DNA of 64,000 nt, taken from contig JAXGGA010004430.1 of the NCBI GenBank assembly GCA_038373865.1, positions 24,558 through 88,557 on the forward strand, written 5' to 3'. The notes beneath the pieces are model-generated. The model made no database searches. It was not told where the DNA came from and was given only the letters and a program-made list of their open reading frames with translations. Position numbers and translations under genes: made by a program. Below are positions 25,316 to 36,393 of this stretch, one piece after another. Each line of letters begins with the position of its first letter. Positions within the stretch are counted from its first letter, which is position 1. This stretch comes from Uloborus plumipes (lineage: Eukaryota; Arthropoda; Arachnida; Araneae; Uloboridae).

Positions 25316-25991
25316 TAGGGGAAGACCGCCTATATTGGACCACTGCTTAAATTGGACCCCGGGCTTAAAATCTAGTACAGAGATCTGTGCTACACTTTAA
25401 CAGTAGAAGTATAAAGTTTTAGGAATAAAATCAATGTGTATGAAGTTTCACCAGTCTTCGAACTGTTTAGCGTGAGTTACGGCTTGTTTTGTGTTGAAAA
25501 CGTGCGAAATCTTATTTTGCGGACTTGTTTCTAGAAGAATAACTCAAAAACTTGAGAATTTCGGTAAAATTTTGTTACAGTATTATAATCTATGTTTAAT
25601 AAGGATTACATCAATGTATTTACATGCGCGATTGTGATAATTTTTGACAGAACAATGAGCTGAAGAATAAAAAATGGCGTGTTTTCCTTTATTGGACCGA
25701 AATAATTTTCCTATATTGGACCGGTGGTCCAATTTAAGAATATGATTTTAAACAAAACTTTTTAATTATCGTAACATAAAATAAGTGACTCGTCTTATTT
25801 AATAGCGTAGTTAAACTTATTTTAAGCATACTTTAACACCTATTCACGATATTCATTTAAATTTTTTTATCAAACACATTTTTATCAAGCAAAAGCTGCA
25901 ACTTCTTAAAATGTATGTTTTTTTTTCTCTCTTCATCTATTAAGCTGCAGTTTCAGGTTGTTAAGCATAGTTATTAATTTAAATACAATTT

Positions 25992-27290
25992 ATGCTGGAT
26001 TACCGAGAGAAAAATATGAAATTCTTTGTTATTTTCGAAACGATTTTAAAAGTAAACAATTTATCTGCTACTAAAATGTTCAATGTAGATGAAGCCGGTC
26101 TTTTCACTGTCCAAAAGCCCCAAAATATATTGACGTATAGAGGTAAAAACCAGGTTGGAGCTGTAATGAGTGGTGAACGTGGTAGAAACACACTGGTTAT
26201 TTGCTGCATGAGTGCAACAGAATTGCAAGCTCCCTATGATTATTTTCAAAAGATTACGTTCCATGTTCGGACTTGTAAAAGCTTCCCTGGTGAGCAATAT
26301 GCTTGTTCAAAAAAAAAAAGGTTGGATTACAAACGAAAATTCACACAATTGATACAACTTTCACCAAAACTTAAGCCAAGCAATGTAAAAAGAATATCCT
26401 TCTATTAATGGATAGGCACAGCACTTACATAAAGATCTCTGTCTACATATTTTAATCGAGCATGTTATACATGGATGCGAGAACATTTAATGAGATCCCT
26501 TATCTAATATCGTTTTGGAGAACTTTTTCAACTCTTATGGGCAAACCGCAATCAAGACCATGGCAAATGCTGTGAGTTGATTTTAAAGAACATGAGTTTG
26601 GCGTGTTAATTGACATGTATTTAATGACATTGACTTGGCTGCAGCAGAATTAGAGGCAAGTAGTCCAGATAAAACTAGTCAAAGTGAACAGGTTACATGT
26701 TCGGCTGGCCCGTCATTTCAAGTTTTTCCAGGAGGGTGGGGCAAAGGGTAAAAACACAATACAATATCACCAGAAAACAACAAAAATCCCGCCTACTTAT
26801 ATGCAAATACATTGATTTCTCCAATTCAAGAGGGGAAGCAATTGACCCCCCCTCCCCCCCTAAATGACGGGCCTGATGTTCGGTGTAAGTTGTACACCAT
26901 GTAGAAGAGCTAGCTACGACTTAAATTAGTACAAGTTCTGCAGAATCGGCGGATAGTTCTCATCAAAACATGTCAACTATAACCGATTTTGTAAAGCCAG
27001 CTCACATATTACCTTTGCCTAAAAAATAGAAGGAACAAAAAGGAAGGCTATCTCAGCAATCATTCTAACGCCGTATAAAAGAGGCATAGAGCAGAAAAAG
27101 TCACACAAGAAAAAGCAAGAAACTGCACAAAACAATTGTTATTGCAATATTTGTCACAGAGATGAAGTGCAAAACATGATTAAATGTATGAAATGCCATC
27201 GGCGAGTTTATCAACACTGCCTAAGAGAGGCCCAAGCAAAAGAAATTCTATTGCAAATCCTGGAAAAAAGCTGTATAGCTCAAATATAAA
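25992..27290 (+). pseudogene. Pogo-like transposase remnant with C-terminal zinc-finger-like tail
   Basis: The open part (to 26408, up to 138 codons) contains F-N-V-D-E-A-G, the first catalytic aspartate block of DDE_1-type transposases. Next come V-Q-K-P-Q and G-A-V-M-S-G-E-R-G-R-N, then V-I-C-C-M-S-A-T, in the order typical of pogo/Tigger-like proteins. The N-terminal DNA-binding region is missing, and the later catalytic aspartates are lost in decayed sequence after 26408. Downstream pieces in shifting frames still read like the C-terminal linker (D-I-D-L-A-A-A-E-L-E-A-S near 26629; I-L-P-L-P-K-K near 27010). They end in C-Y-C-N-I-C-H...C-M-K-C-H...H-C (27139-27225), a PHD-like cysteine/histidine pattern. 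Not functional. Confidence 0.75.
26705..26875. mobile_element. hAT-type MITE nested in the pogo-like element
   Basis: A 171-bp insert with ends CTGGCCCGTCATTT and AAATGACGGGCCTG (one mismatch) and a perfect 8-bp target duplication ATGTTCGG (26697-26704 and 26876-26883). The interior includes a long C run near 26846-26860. It is non-coding and interrupts the transposase C-terminal region, so it postdates that copy. Confidence 0.9.
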
Positions 27291-27559
27291 TTATTCTATG
27301 ATTTCCTGATACGGTCCAATTTAGGAAGCGCTTGGTTCAATTTAGGCGTATATATTCCTATATTGGACTTTTGCAACTTTTTATAAGATAATTTTTTAAA
27401 AAATAATTTTCATATTTTCAGAAAATATAAGCTCCTAGGGTGGTTCCTGATTAAATTTAGCTTACGATGACCTATTTTGCATTTCTGTTTTGCTTCACAT
27501 TGAGCGACACAGGCCTCCTGTTCTTAGGGGGTCCAATATAGGCGGTTTTCCCCTACTGT

Positions 27560-28180
27560 GAACAGCCACAAATTTGATGAAACTCATAGGCTGACAAACT
27601 TACCGTCCCAAGCGACCCCACAGTTACGCACTATCTGGAACAAATCAAGAGATCAAACAGTCTGGAAAGGTGATGATGTAAAGGGACTTTGACATCCTAG
27701 ATATGGTGCGTCACTGAAGATTGTCCCGTAAAAATAGAAACTGGAAGCCATGCCACGAATGCCAACACATGTGACTGAAGCGTGACGCAAACGTACGCTT
27801 AAGGTGTAATTACTGTTGTGTATCAATATTAGGAATGAACATGTATCATATACTATTGAACACGATAGTATCACTCGATTACGATATACTCATATAAACA
27901 AATGCAGGATAAGTTCTCTCCCTCTGTCGTCTACATTTGGAGTCTTGTCGCGTTAGACAAGATTAGGCTGCAACCGAATAAATCCGGATCTTCTTCGGCG
28001 ACGAATCCAGATTTAATTGGGGTAATGATGGTAATCATGTGCGCGTGTGGCGATCCCGTTGGAAGTGTTCTAATGGTGCCTTTGCATTCCAGAGACACAC
28101 CGCTCACAAAGATGTGTCATGTTATGAGGGTCTATCGTGTACAAAACATTGTCATCCCTAATATTGACCATATCATATGA
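27560..28180 (-). pseudogene. Possible decayed Tc1-like transposase
   Basis: On the minus strand, pieces such as H-V-L-A-F-V-A-W-L-P followed by a D-N-L/Q block, and later F-P-D-C-L-I-S with G-R-L-G-R, line up in order with the second-aspartate to third-aspartate part of Tc1-like transposases. Several stops and frame changes break it. The stretch is GC-richer than its surroundings. No terminal repeats were found. It could be unrelated sequence, and confidence is low. Plus-strand ORF 27902-28180 would be a shadow. Confidence 0.25.
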
Positions 28181-28367
28181 TGTTTCTTTTCCTTTATGCA
28201 TTAACAATTAACGGCAATGGTTTTAAAATTATCCTGTCAGAAATATATTTATAAAAATGTACGCTTTAAAGCAAAGTTACCGAAGAAACTGAAGAAGCTA
28301 GAACATGCTGTTATGGGCCTTTGAAAATAATCTCAAATAATACCTGCAATTATATTATTTTACTAGT

Positions 28368-28920
28368 GGATATACCCGCCGTCACGCGGGTTAAAATGCA
28401 GTATGCGAAATCCAAGAAGGTATTTTTGTGACAACGTGATCAATTAAATCAGGGAGAAGGAAAACGTGAAATCAAACATCTGTGATGATTTTCTAAAAAA
28501 TTACGTTTCTACTTTCGAAAAAATAAAAACAGAAGTATTATTATTCAATGGTGAATACTCACGAAAGAAACATCTCCTAATTATTTGAATTGAGAGAAGC
28601 CTCGGAAAACTACGCGAAGCAAAGGCAATATCAAACGCAAAATTAACTATTGAGAAAAGTTGAGATGAAGCACTAAATAATGATTTGAATGGAGGAAAGA
28701 ATTTAAAATACTAGGTGGTTTGTGAAAAGTTTCAACTAAAAATTGGAATAAAAAAGAACAACAGATTTTTTTTAACTGTTCTCTTGATATGCCCAATGAG
28801 GACACAAACAAATTGTGAAATTTTTCGCAGAATCCAACGGGTAGTTTTTGAGTCTATAAAAGACATACATAGGTATATACAAACATAGATACATACATTC
28901 ATTTTTAGATATAAAGAAGA
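28368..28920 (+). mobile_element. Dispersed repeat beginning CTAGTGGATATACCCGCC
   Basis: The left end contains a small hairpin CCCGCcgtcacGCGGG (28377-28392). The right end is a run of ACATACATA-like steps with ATATACAAACATAGATACAT. The same end types (ACTAG...TACCCGGC and ...CATACAAACATACAAT) occur in the repeat at 35079-35808, so the two appear to be diverged members of one superfamily. Such repeats are common in arthropod genomes. The class is not determined. Confidence 0.5.
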
Positions 28921-30944
28921 TTTTTACGTTTGTCGATTAAATAATGCTCTCAAAAACTGAAACCCATTTTTTTTAAGAAAAAAATCTTTAAAATAAAAAG
29001 AGCTGAAACTTTTGTGTTAAGTTTTTTCTTCATAAAAAAATCTCATCCACAACTATACCGGTAACGTATATGCCTTTTTTTTATGTTTGCTGGTCCTTTT
29101 ATAGATTTAGTAAATGACAAGGAAAAAGGAACCCATTTCCTCCAGACATTTGATCCTATCATCTCAGGTTTCGCTATACATTATTTTACGGGAACCCCAA
29201 ATCATTTCTCTCTGCGGGGAATTTTTTTTACGATTTTCACTGTGAATTCTTGTTGTGGATTTAAACGATACTGTGGAAATATGAAATATGCATTGCTATG
29301 AAAATCGCTACGCAGAAATAGTTTGTTTTCAGACGTTTGAATTCACTTATTTGTATTTCAGAGAATTGCTATATGCCATTTGATTTGCAAAAATAATAAT
29401 TTCCAAGCAAACTAAATTTTATTTGCGTGCAAAGAAAAGGCATTTCACACTTCTTGTTCCTAATTCTGAATAATGATAAATAAAAAAGCACTTTTTAAAA
29501 CTTATTTTTCCATTTTCCATGTTGTTCCTAAGCTATACGTTTTTGAAGCAAGGTCTTTAATTGTTTCGTATAAGATTCTCCTAATTGTCAAAAGATTAAA
29601 ACAAAGTTTAAAATGAGCAAATATCATTTAGTTCGCTAGATTATGCTTCGGAGTTGAAATGAGCACCCTTCTAAAAGAACATAAAACATTCAACAAAAAT
29701 AAACCGACTAAGAATCGAATGACAAGCTAAAAACCTTCTGAAGAAAGATTAAAGCTTTGAACCAAGAGCTATTTTCTTTTTGACGAAAAAGGGGCTCCCC
29801 TTAACCCCGAACCACGTACTTGGAATTTCAGTACGGTTTTCATTTTTAACGATGCTTTAATACTTTTTATTTTCTGCATCAAGGTTTACATTTTAATAGT
29901 AGTTTTTCTATAAATTTTCCAATAGAACATACAGTACTCAATAAATCTCAGTCATGTTTCTTCGTAGAAAACAAATCTTTTTTTAAAAACGGAAAACATA
30001 AATTTCTTATTGCTTATGCATAAATCTAAATTTTCAAACCTATATGAGCACATTTTTATTCAATTGAGACTGTATTTTGTTTATGTACTTATTAGCATTT
30101 TGCTTTCATTAGCTGAAAATATTTCGGTTGAAAGATTCCATTACTTGGAACCAGGATTCACTCATAATGGAGGGCGTTTTCTGACGTCAAATGCAGTTAT
30201 ACGCTTCACACTTTACAGAAAGGGATTCTCTTTCACCTCCCCCCCTCCTCCTCCTCTCCCGCCATGCTTAGCATAGCGTACTTTCATTGTGCTCTCTTTT
30301 TCAATTCCAACAAGAGGTTCCAGGATTCATACAAAGAGTAAAAAAGAAAAAAAAACATGTATTCTCGAATTTTCAAAACCTGAAATGTTTCAGAACAACA
30401 CATCTTGGGCACTGCATAAATTCATTGCAAAAAAAAAAAAAAAAAAACCGTTTTGCAAGTGTTTTTTTCTAGTTGAATAAAATGCATACATTTAAGAATG
30501 AACCTGGATACATAAAATTTAAATCTCATTGGCAATTTGGTAAATCTAAGTAATTATAAATTTAAATAGTGCATTAACTTTCTATACAAGAAGTTATTTC
30601 ATGGCAAATGATGTAATACTGGAAGAGATAGTTCGTAACTTCGGCACATGAACAGTTTTCTATTTTAAACCTCTTCATCACGTCTTTTAAACTATATTAA
30701 AACACGAGTTTACACGAAACCGAGTATCATTTCTCACGAATTTGCGGCAAGTTTTTAATAAGCAGCTGCGTATCTAAACGCAGCCTTAAACCTTAGTAAA
30801 TGATTCTACACATAGCATGCAAATTTCCCTACTTGCAAATGATGCAACATTATGTTTCTTTCATTATTAAAACTATTATAACCAGACAAAAGTCTAATTT
30901 TGCATTACATCCCTATTTATCAATTAATCATGACAATATAAAAA
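28921..30944. other. AT-rich DNA, no gene recognised
   Basis: Contains a C/T-rich tract at 30230-30265 and a run of A near 30430-30448. The ORFs at 29083-29301 and 30010-30276 have no recognisable domain. Confidence 0.4.
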
Positions 30945-31478
30945 GTCTCTCTATTGAATTATAGAATTTGGGCTAATACAATGGAAAGAAGACTGAAAAA
31001 CATACGTTTAATTGCCCTCAAATAATCACCTCCGCGACTCACACATTTTTGTGCACAGCGGTACAAAGTTCGGGAACACGATTCAAAGTTCTTGGAAGAT
31101 ATGCTTCGAAGTTTGAGCTGTTACGTTTTTCTTTATGTTCTCTACGTCCTTTCAGAACAAGTCTGAAGTTTTGGTTGTATCTGAATAATACCAGGACTTT
31201 ACGTGTAGTTACTGAATAAAAATGTGTAGGGATACTATCTCATCTGAAAAAGCATCGATTTCAGGACATAGAGGACATAAAGAAAAACGTAACCGCTCAA
31301 TTTTGAAGCACATCTTCTGAAGACTACGAAGCATATTGCCAGAATTTTTCCGCAGTGCACGGAAGCGTGTGAGGTCCGGAGGTAATTGAGGACTCTAAAA
31401 CGCATGTTTGTATTTTATTATTTATTCCGTTGTATAACCACAGTCTTGAAATTTAATAGATACAAATTGTAGTTTCTT
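30945..31478. mobile_element. Palindromic mariner-derived element (unoccupied form)
   Basis: The two halves are inverted copies of each other across about 530 bp. The left half has TTACGTTTTTCTTTATGTTC. The right half has the complement GACATAAAGAAAAACGTAAC, and flanking segments also pair (for example TGTGCACAGCGG with CCGCAGTGCAC). Each half is the 3' end of a mariner-like transposase gene plus its downstream end, arranged head to head. The same palindromic unit, split by a large insert, lies at 59657-63785. Terminal sequence is decayed and the edges are approximate. Confidence 0.65.
31256..31400 (+). pseudogene. Mariner-like transposase C-terminus (right half of palindrome)
   Basis: From 31256 the reading R-F-Q-D-I-E-D-I-K-K-N-V-T-A-Q-F is followed by a stop, then S-S-E-D-Y-E-A-Y-C-Q-N-F and, after a frame change, R-S-A-R-K-R-V-R-S-G-G-N. 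This is the order found at the C-terminus of mariner-type transposases (an x-I-x-K-N-V-T block followed by an F/Y-Q-N block and a G-G-x-Y end). No catalytic residue is present. The mirror copy lies on the minus strand at about 30985-31135. Confidence 0.6.
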
Positions 31479-32486
31479 CCTTTTTGCATCAAAACGTTGC
31501 ATTGCCCCCTCCCCCTTCAATCTCTTTTGATGTTTAAAAACTTTTAAAATACATCAGTATTTTTCTTGGAGTTTATATACCTTTTTTTTAAACTTCATTT
31601 TAGTGTTCGTCGTCCTTATGTCCATGTTTCAGTCTCGTCTTTATGGTATCATTAGTTTTTTAGTTTAGTCAAAATTTCTCCTCAGATTGCTCTTTTGGTA
31701 TGCTTTTCTAAATTGAAAAATTTGTTCCTGAATCTATTTCTCCGAAACTTTTCGAAATTCTAGAAATGCAGTATAGCTTATGAAAGCTCTTGCGCTTAAA
31801 AAAAACCTATACAATCAACAAACCAAACTACCCACTTAGATACTTAGAAATAGAAAAGCAATTAAATGACGGCTCGCTCAGTGACCATATCATTCCCGAA
31901 ATAATTGTTGTAGAAAAATTCCAGCATTAAAAGGGAAAAATGCATGAAAGAGAAAGCTTTTTCATGGAAGAAAACGCAACGTCCGTGGTAGAATAACCCG
32001 ACATGAGGTGACACTTGATTAACCTAGAATCTCGTAGCATCAAGCACAACAAAGAACACAACAGAAACCGTAACTTAACATATGTGAGCTCAAGAATTAA
32101 AAAGGAAAGCACAAAAGATGGTATTTAATCTGTCTTCAACAAAAAAGCCTGAGAATAAAGGATTCTGTGGAGCAAGAAATAGGTCAAAGAGACAATTTGA
32201 TAAAATATTATGAGAGCAACAATGCGTGGTCTTTAATATAATAAAAGCAAATCTGCGTTTCTGGTAAAAAAGATACTAACAGGACGTTGTACAAATGAAT
32301 ATTTGAAACATGGTTTTTGGTACAAGAAGTTTCATTTAGTTCATAAGAATATGAATTTTTATTTAAAATATTTTTAGAGCAGGCAATAAAATTAAATACA
32401 TTTTTTTATTTTTTTTTCTAGATAGCATGGGAAAACAAGGAAAAAAGAAGACAATTTCAAGACAAGAGCTTTTGTCTTGTGCCAGC
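31479..32486. other. AT-rich DNA, no feature seen
   Basis: Only short unsupported ORFs. No terminal repeats or splice-flanked coding stretch noted. Confidence 0.45.
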
Positions 32487-32743
32487 TAGGCTGACAATTT
32501 AGGGGCGGGGGGCCTCCCGTTTCACTTTTCCAACTGTATGGTCATTTGGTGTGAATTCCGACTTCCTCAGTATACACATGTCATAAGGACTCGTTTAGAG
32601 GGTAAACAACGATTCCCACCACAACACATTCATACAAAAGAAGAACAAGAGGGAGAAAGTACATCCATGCTCGATCCGAGATTCGAACCCGGAACCACAC
32701 CATCCGCTGGACTTCTCTGACCACTAAACAAGGTGGCCGGCAT
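32487..32743 (-). mobile_element. tRNA-derived SINE, family A
   Basis: Read on the minus strand, it starts GCCGGCCACCTTGTTTAGTG (box A-like TTAGTGGTCAGAG) and continues to GGGTTCGAATC (box B). The body then runs through CATGGATGTACTTTC, CTTATGACATGTG and a tail AGTTGGAAAAGTGAAAC. The same head, body and tail occur at 54238-54492, also minus, and the head and body at 39644-40262 on plus. Overlapping ORFs on both strands are SINE translations. Confidence 0.85.
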
Positions 32744-34734
32744 CTTAAGCAGTACCATGGAGCATATGAAGAAAAACTATTCTTATGGGTACCGCCCCAA
32801 ACTAAAATGTTTGGCAAAAGGGTGTTCTCAACTTACAGAATGGAACTCCAAATTTTACCGGGTGATAATATACTGCCATGCATAATCGCTTACATCTAAT
32901 GAAAAGATACATTGGACATTTGTAATAATGTACTGTCTTGAAGTTCGAAGAGTTGTTTTACAAATTTGCTAAATAAGGAAATTAAGGAAAGGTCTTAGTG
33001 GGCCTCCCCTGACCTTACATTAAGGCACATTTGATTCTTATTTTTATCAAAGCAAAGGTAACCCATATTTTTGGAAGATAATAATTTACATTGTAATGGC
33101 TTTTTAATGATTTATGTACTATTATTTATTACTTTTCAGTATTCGTACCAATGATATACGATTCCAACGATGTATAACATCAGGGGTGGGGGGATTTTTT
33201 TGCCCCCTAATTTTGTGAAGTATGTGAAATTTATGCATAAAAAATTAATTAAAAAAACGAAATTAAGAAAAATGGCTCCAAGGTACAAATCTAAGGTGCT
33301 CGAACTAATTTTGTATCAAGTTTCAAGTCTGCAGGTGCTATGGAGCCGCCTGGACACAGGTCAGCCACAAACATCCTTTCACAATATCTTTGAGCTTACT
33401 TTTTTTTTTAATATATCCTCTTTAGTCCCAGTTGAAGGTACACATATGTGTACCTTCCAAGTTTTTATTTATATTTGGTTTCAAAGCAAATTATAACGAA
33501 AAAAACTATGCATTATAAATCTAAGATCGTAGCATTTATTTCTCATCAATCCCAATTTTTTTTCTTGGTATTATTCAGACCTAATAAAGGTTTAAAAACT
33601 AAAAATTCATTGTTGAAAAAAGTCAGGACTAAAGAGGATATAGATATATACAGATAACCATGTTGCACCTATTGTAGCAACATCAGCTAACACCCTTACT
33701 TCGGGGTTATGTGGAATATACTGTTAAAATAGCTAAACAAAACATGTCTATAAGTTCTTGAATGCGATTATGATTACAGTTTTTAGGTCACCGCACGCCT
33801 CACATAAATCTCAACGCATGATGTATTGTGACTGAAAAATCAATACCCCAAAGTCTATTGATTTTGTGTTTACTGAAATTTTATTTTGATGATTTTTTTT
33901 ACCTCGTAAATCTTTTAAATTAAAATTACTAAAATTAAATAAGAAGCTAATGATAACTCACTGTAATTTCTTCCTTTCTTTTTTTTTATTATTAAAGGGA
34001 ACATTAAAAAAATAAAACTGTCATTTAGTTCCTGAAAAGCAAAAAAAGAGCTTGATTTTTACCAAGTTCAGGAAGACAAAAGAAATAAAAAATATGTTTT
34101 TAGAAAATAGACATTTTTAAGTGGAATTGGTAGGGATTTTTAAAGAAGTATTAGAATTGAATTTAGTTAACTAACTGTATTAGAACTAATTAGACAGTGC
34201 AGAGAGTTCGGTGGAAATTTTAATTGGAAGTTGCAGAATAGCTCTAAGCTCAATTCTTACCAGACTAGAATATAGTCAAGCACTTTTAGCTCTTATCATC
34301 TATTCGGGTGCGCATTTTTGTATGTGGAATATTCTGATAAACAGCTTTAAATAGTTTTTAAGAGCAAAATACGAAAAATGTATGTGTTCTAATCCTTGAT
34401 GCTGTCAAAGCCACCGTTTCTCAACAAGGAAAATGCTACGTTCGTATTGTGTTCAATTATACAATGCTAAGCTCCATGTTCATTAATTACTCAGATCAAA
34501 TTTAATGTCGATTAACAATTTAAATTAAATTTAGAAATAACACTACATTTGAGCAAAAAGTCTCACCTTAAAAATAATACAGGCGTTTCAACAAAAAAAA
34601 GAAAAAAAAACCTGCATTGGCTCAACTTTTTTTTAAATTTATTTATTTTCAACCTTTTTGTCTTCCCTTCACTGCGGAGTTTTTTGTCATAAATGATTAC
34701 AGGTCTCTGTTTTTTGCGGAAACTATCAATAAGA
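32744..34734. other. AT-rich DNA, no gene recognised
   Basis: A GC-richer patch at 33170-33500 gives a 108-codon ORF without a recognisable domain. It contains the 24-bp palindrome noted separately. Nothing else is supported. Confidence 0.4.
33434..33457. repeat. Perfect 24-bp palindrome
   Basis: GAAGGTACACAT is followed directly by its reverse complement ATGTGTACCTTC, with no spacer. The role is unknown. Confidence 0.9.
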
Positions 34735-35078
34735 GATAGAGAGAACATGCTATGGCCATTTGAAAAAAAAATATTTCTAAACTAATGAGGAAGAATCCAT
34801 CTTTAACGACAGTTCCGGTACCCTCGAGACTAGTGTAGTGCCTACGAGGCCTTTCAACGCGAAAAGAAGTCTCAGATTTTTATTTGAGAGTAGGATTATA
34901 ATAGGTTTTTGCCACAGGTAGGGGGGGGGGTAGTTTTCTTTCAGATGAATTGAGACATAAAAATTCTCCATTTTTATATTTTCCCACAGTTTATTTTCTT
35001 GAAAATTAATCATAATCAAAAATCACAATCTTATTTGATACTCAAATAAAATTAATAATAGTTTTTATTATAAATACT

Positions 35079-35808
35079 AGCTTATTACCCGGCATTGCCC
35101 GTGTGCTTATTAACCCTCCGCGTACGGCTCCCGCGATTTCAGCGGGGTATCAGTTTCGTCCCGGACTACGGGCCACGTGAGAATGGCGGGCGAAGAATTT
35201 TTCTCCCTATTTCAATACGGATTGCGCTATTTTCCCGTGTAGGTTAAAAAAACATCATTTGATGGTTATTTTCGCTGCTAGATATAATTCTTGGATTATT
35301 TTAAAACAGTTAATAAATATGTGAATTGTAACATATGTAGATAAAGAAAATCTAAAAAAATCGCCCCGTATTTCAGGACCGGAAAGTATAAAAACTGAGC
35401 CGTACGCGGAGGGTTAATACAACATAGTTCTAAAAACGTATTTAAATACTAAAATGAGATATATGAGCCTTAAATTGAGAATTCATTGTTAATCGCAATC
35501 TTTGTTGGATTCATATTTAAACTCATATTTAAATGTGCTAATTTTTTTTCAATTTGTATGCTGAAAGGCTTGTCTCTATTACTCTGTATATATTCAAAAT
35601 TGAAAGAAAATGGCTATTTTTAAACTAAAAATTTGAATTTTTAGCTTTATGGATTCTTTTAAATTTTCAAAACCCCTCCTATGTGAATTCTAGTGCACAA
35701 GGAACCTCTGGGCGAGGTTTGATGAAAATCCGACAAAAACTGTGAATTTATATAAGGAACAAAAACATACAAACATACAATCAATTTTTATATGTATAGA
35801 TTAACATT
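35079..35808 (+). mobile_element. ACTAGCTTATTACCCGGC-type dispersed repeat, insert in duplication copy 1
   Basis: The left end is ACTAGCTTATTACCCGGC. The right end carries AACATACAAACATACAATC and TATATGTATAGAT. Comparison with the uninterrupted copy 2 (35962-36393) shows it as a clean insertion, which fixes its edges to within a few bases. It contains the piggyBac-type MITE 35114-35413. Its own length without that MITE is about 430 bp. Class undetermined. Related to 28368-28920. Confidence 0.65.
35114..35413. mobile_element. piggyBac-type MITE (TTAA-flanked)
   Basis: Perfect 17-bp terminal inverted repeats, CCCTCCGCGTACGGCTC at the left and its complement at the right. TTAA is duplicated on both sides (35110-35113 and 35414-35417). 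TTAA targeting with CCC-starting ends is the piggyBac signature. At 300 bp it encodes nothing. It is nested inside the 35079-35808 repeat, so it is the youngest layer here. Confidence 0.92.
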
Positions 35809-35961
35809 TATTGTTACTATTATTACAATTATACGCAGGATTTATTGTTATTGTAGTCATCTGTAGTATTATTATTATTATTGACCTTACTATGTTTTAA
35901 AAAACAAAATAAAGTTTGAAAATAAATATGTCTCTATCATTATGAAAGCTATCGATACTTT

Positions 35962-36393
35962 AGATAGGACATGATATGGCCATTTAAAAGAAATATTTCT
36001 AAGCCAATGAGGAAGAATCCATTTTTAACCAGTGTTCAGGTCCCCGCCGTAGGATTAGTGACGCGCCTACGAGGCATTTTACCCTGAAAAAAAGACTTAG
36101 GTTTTTATATGAGAATAGTATAAAATTGGCTTTTGCCTGATAGCTTTCTTTCAGAAGAATTTAAACAATAAAATTCGGTATTTTCAAATTTTCTCAAAGT
36201 TTATATTCTTGAAAATTAATTATAATAAAAATCTCAGTTTTCCTTGATAATGAAATAAAATTAATAATAGTTCTTATTGTTATTTTTATTGCAATTATAA
36301 GCTAAATGTAGTATTGATGTCGTTATCATCAGCATTATAATTATTATTGATCTTACTATGTTTTAAAAAACAAAATTTTTAAAATAAATAAAA
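35962..36393 (+). repeat. Local duplication copy 2, uninterrupted
   Basis: Second unit of the duplication, directly downstream of copy 1. Point differences and small indels throughout show the duplication is old. It provides the pre-insertion sequence for copy 1. Confidence 0.8.

Larger units (their letters stand above)
25318..27553 (+). mobile_element. Pogo/Tigger-like DNA transposon, decayed
   Basis: GGGGAAGACCGCCTATATTG at the left and the complement of GGGGAAAACCGCCTATATTG at the right, both continuing GACC, form a 24-bp terminal inverted repeat with one mismatch. TA flanks both sides (25316-25317 and 27554-27555). Copies of TTGGACC or its complement recur just inside both ends (for example near 25354, 25695, 25715, 27304 and 27361). 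The 2236-bp element encodes a decayed transposase (25992-27290) and is interrupted by a hAT-type MITE at 26705-26875. TA duplication plus the NVDE-containing DDE domain supports the pogo assignment. Confidence 0.85.
34735..35925 (+). repeat. Local duplication copy 1, interrupted
   Basis: Matches 35962-36393 in order. Shared blocks include TATGGCCATTT, AATGAGGAAGAATCCAT, CCTACGAGGC, TTTCTTTCAGA and ACTATGTTTTAAAAAACAAA. Copy 1 is longer because a repeat (35079-35808) is inserted between its TTTTTATTATA and the continuing TTATTGTTACTATTATTACA. Confidence 0.8.

Noticed and set aside
32538..32817. Two overlapping ORFs on opposite strands
   Set aside because: Both lie mostly within a tRNA-derived SINE.
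33170..33496. 108-codon ORF
   Set aside because: No recognisable domain, no splice context, and it contains a 24-bp palindrome; not enough support for a gene.
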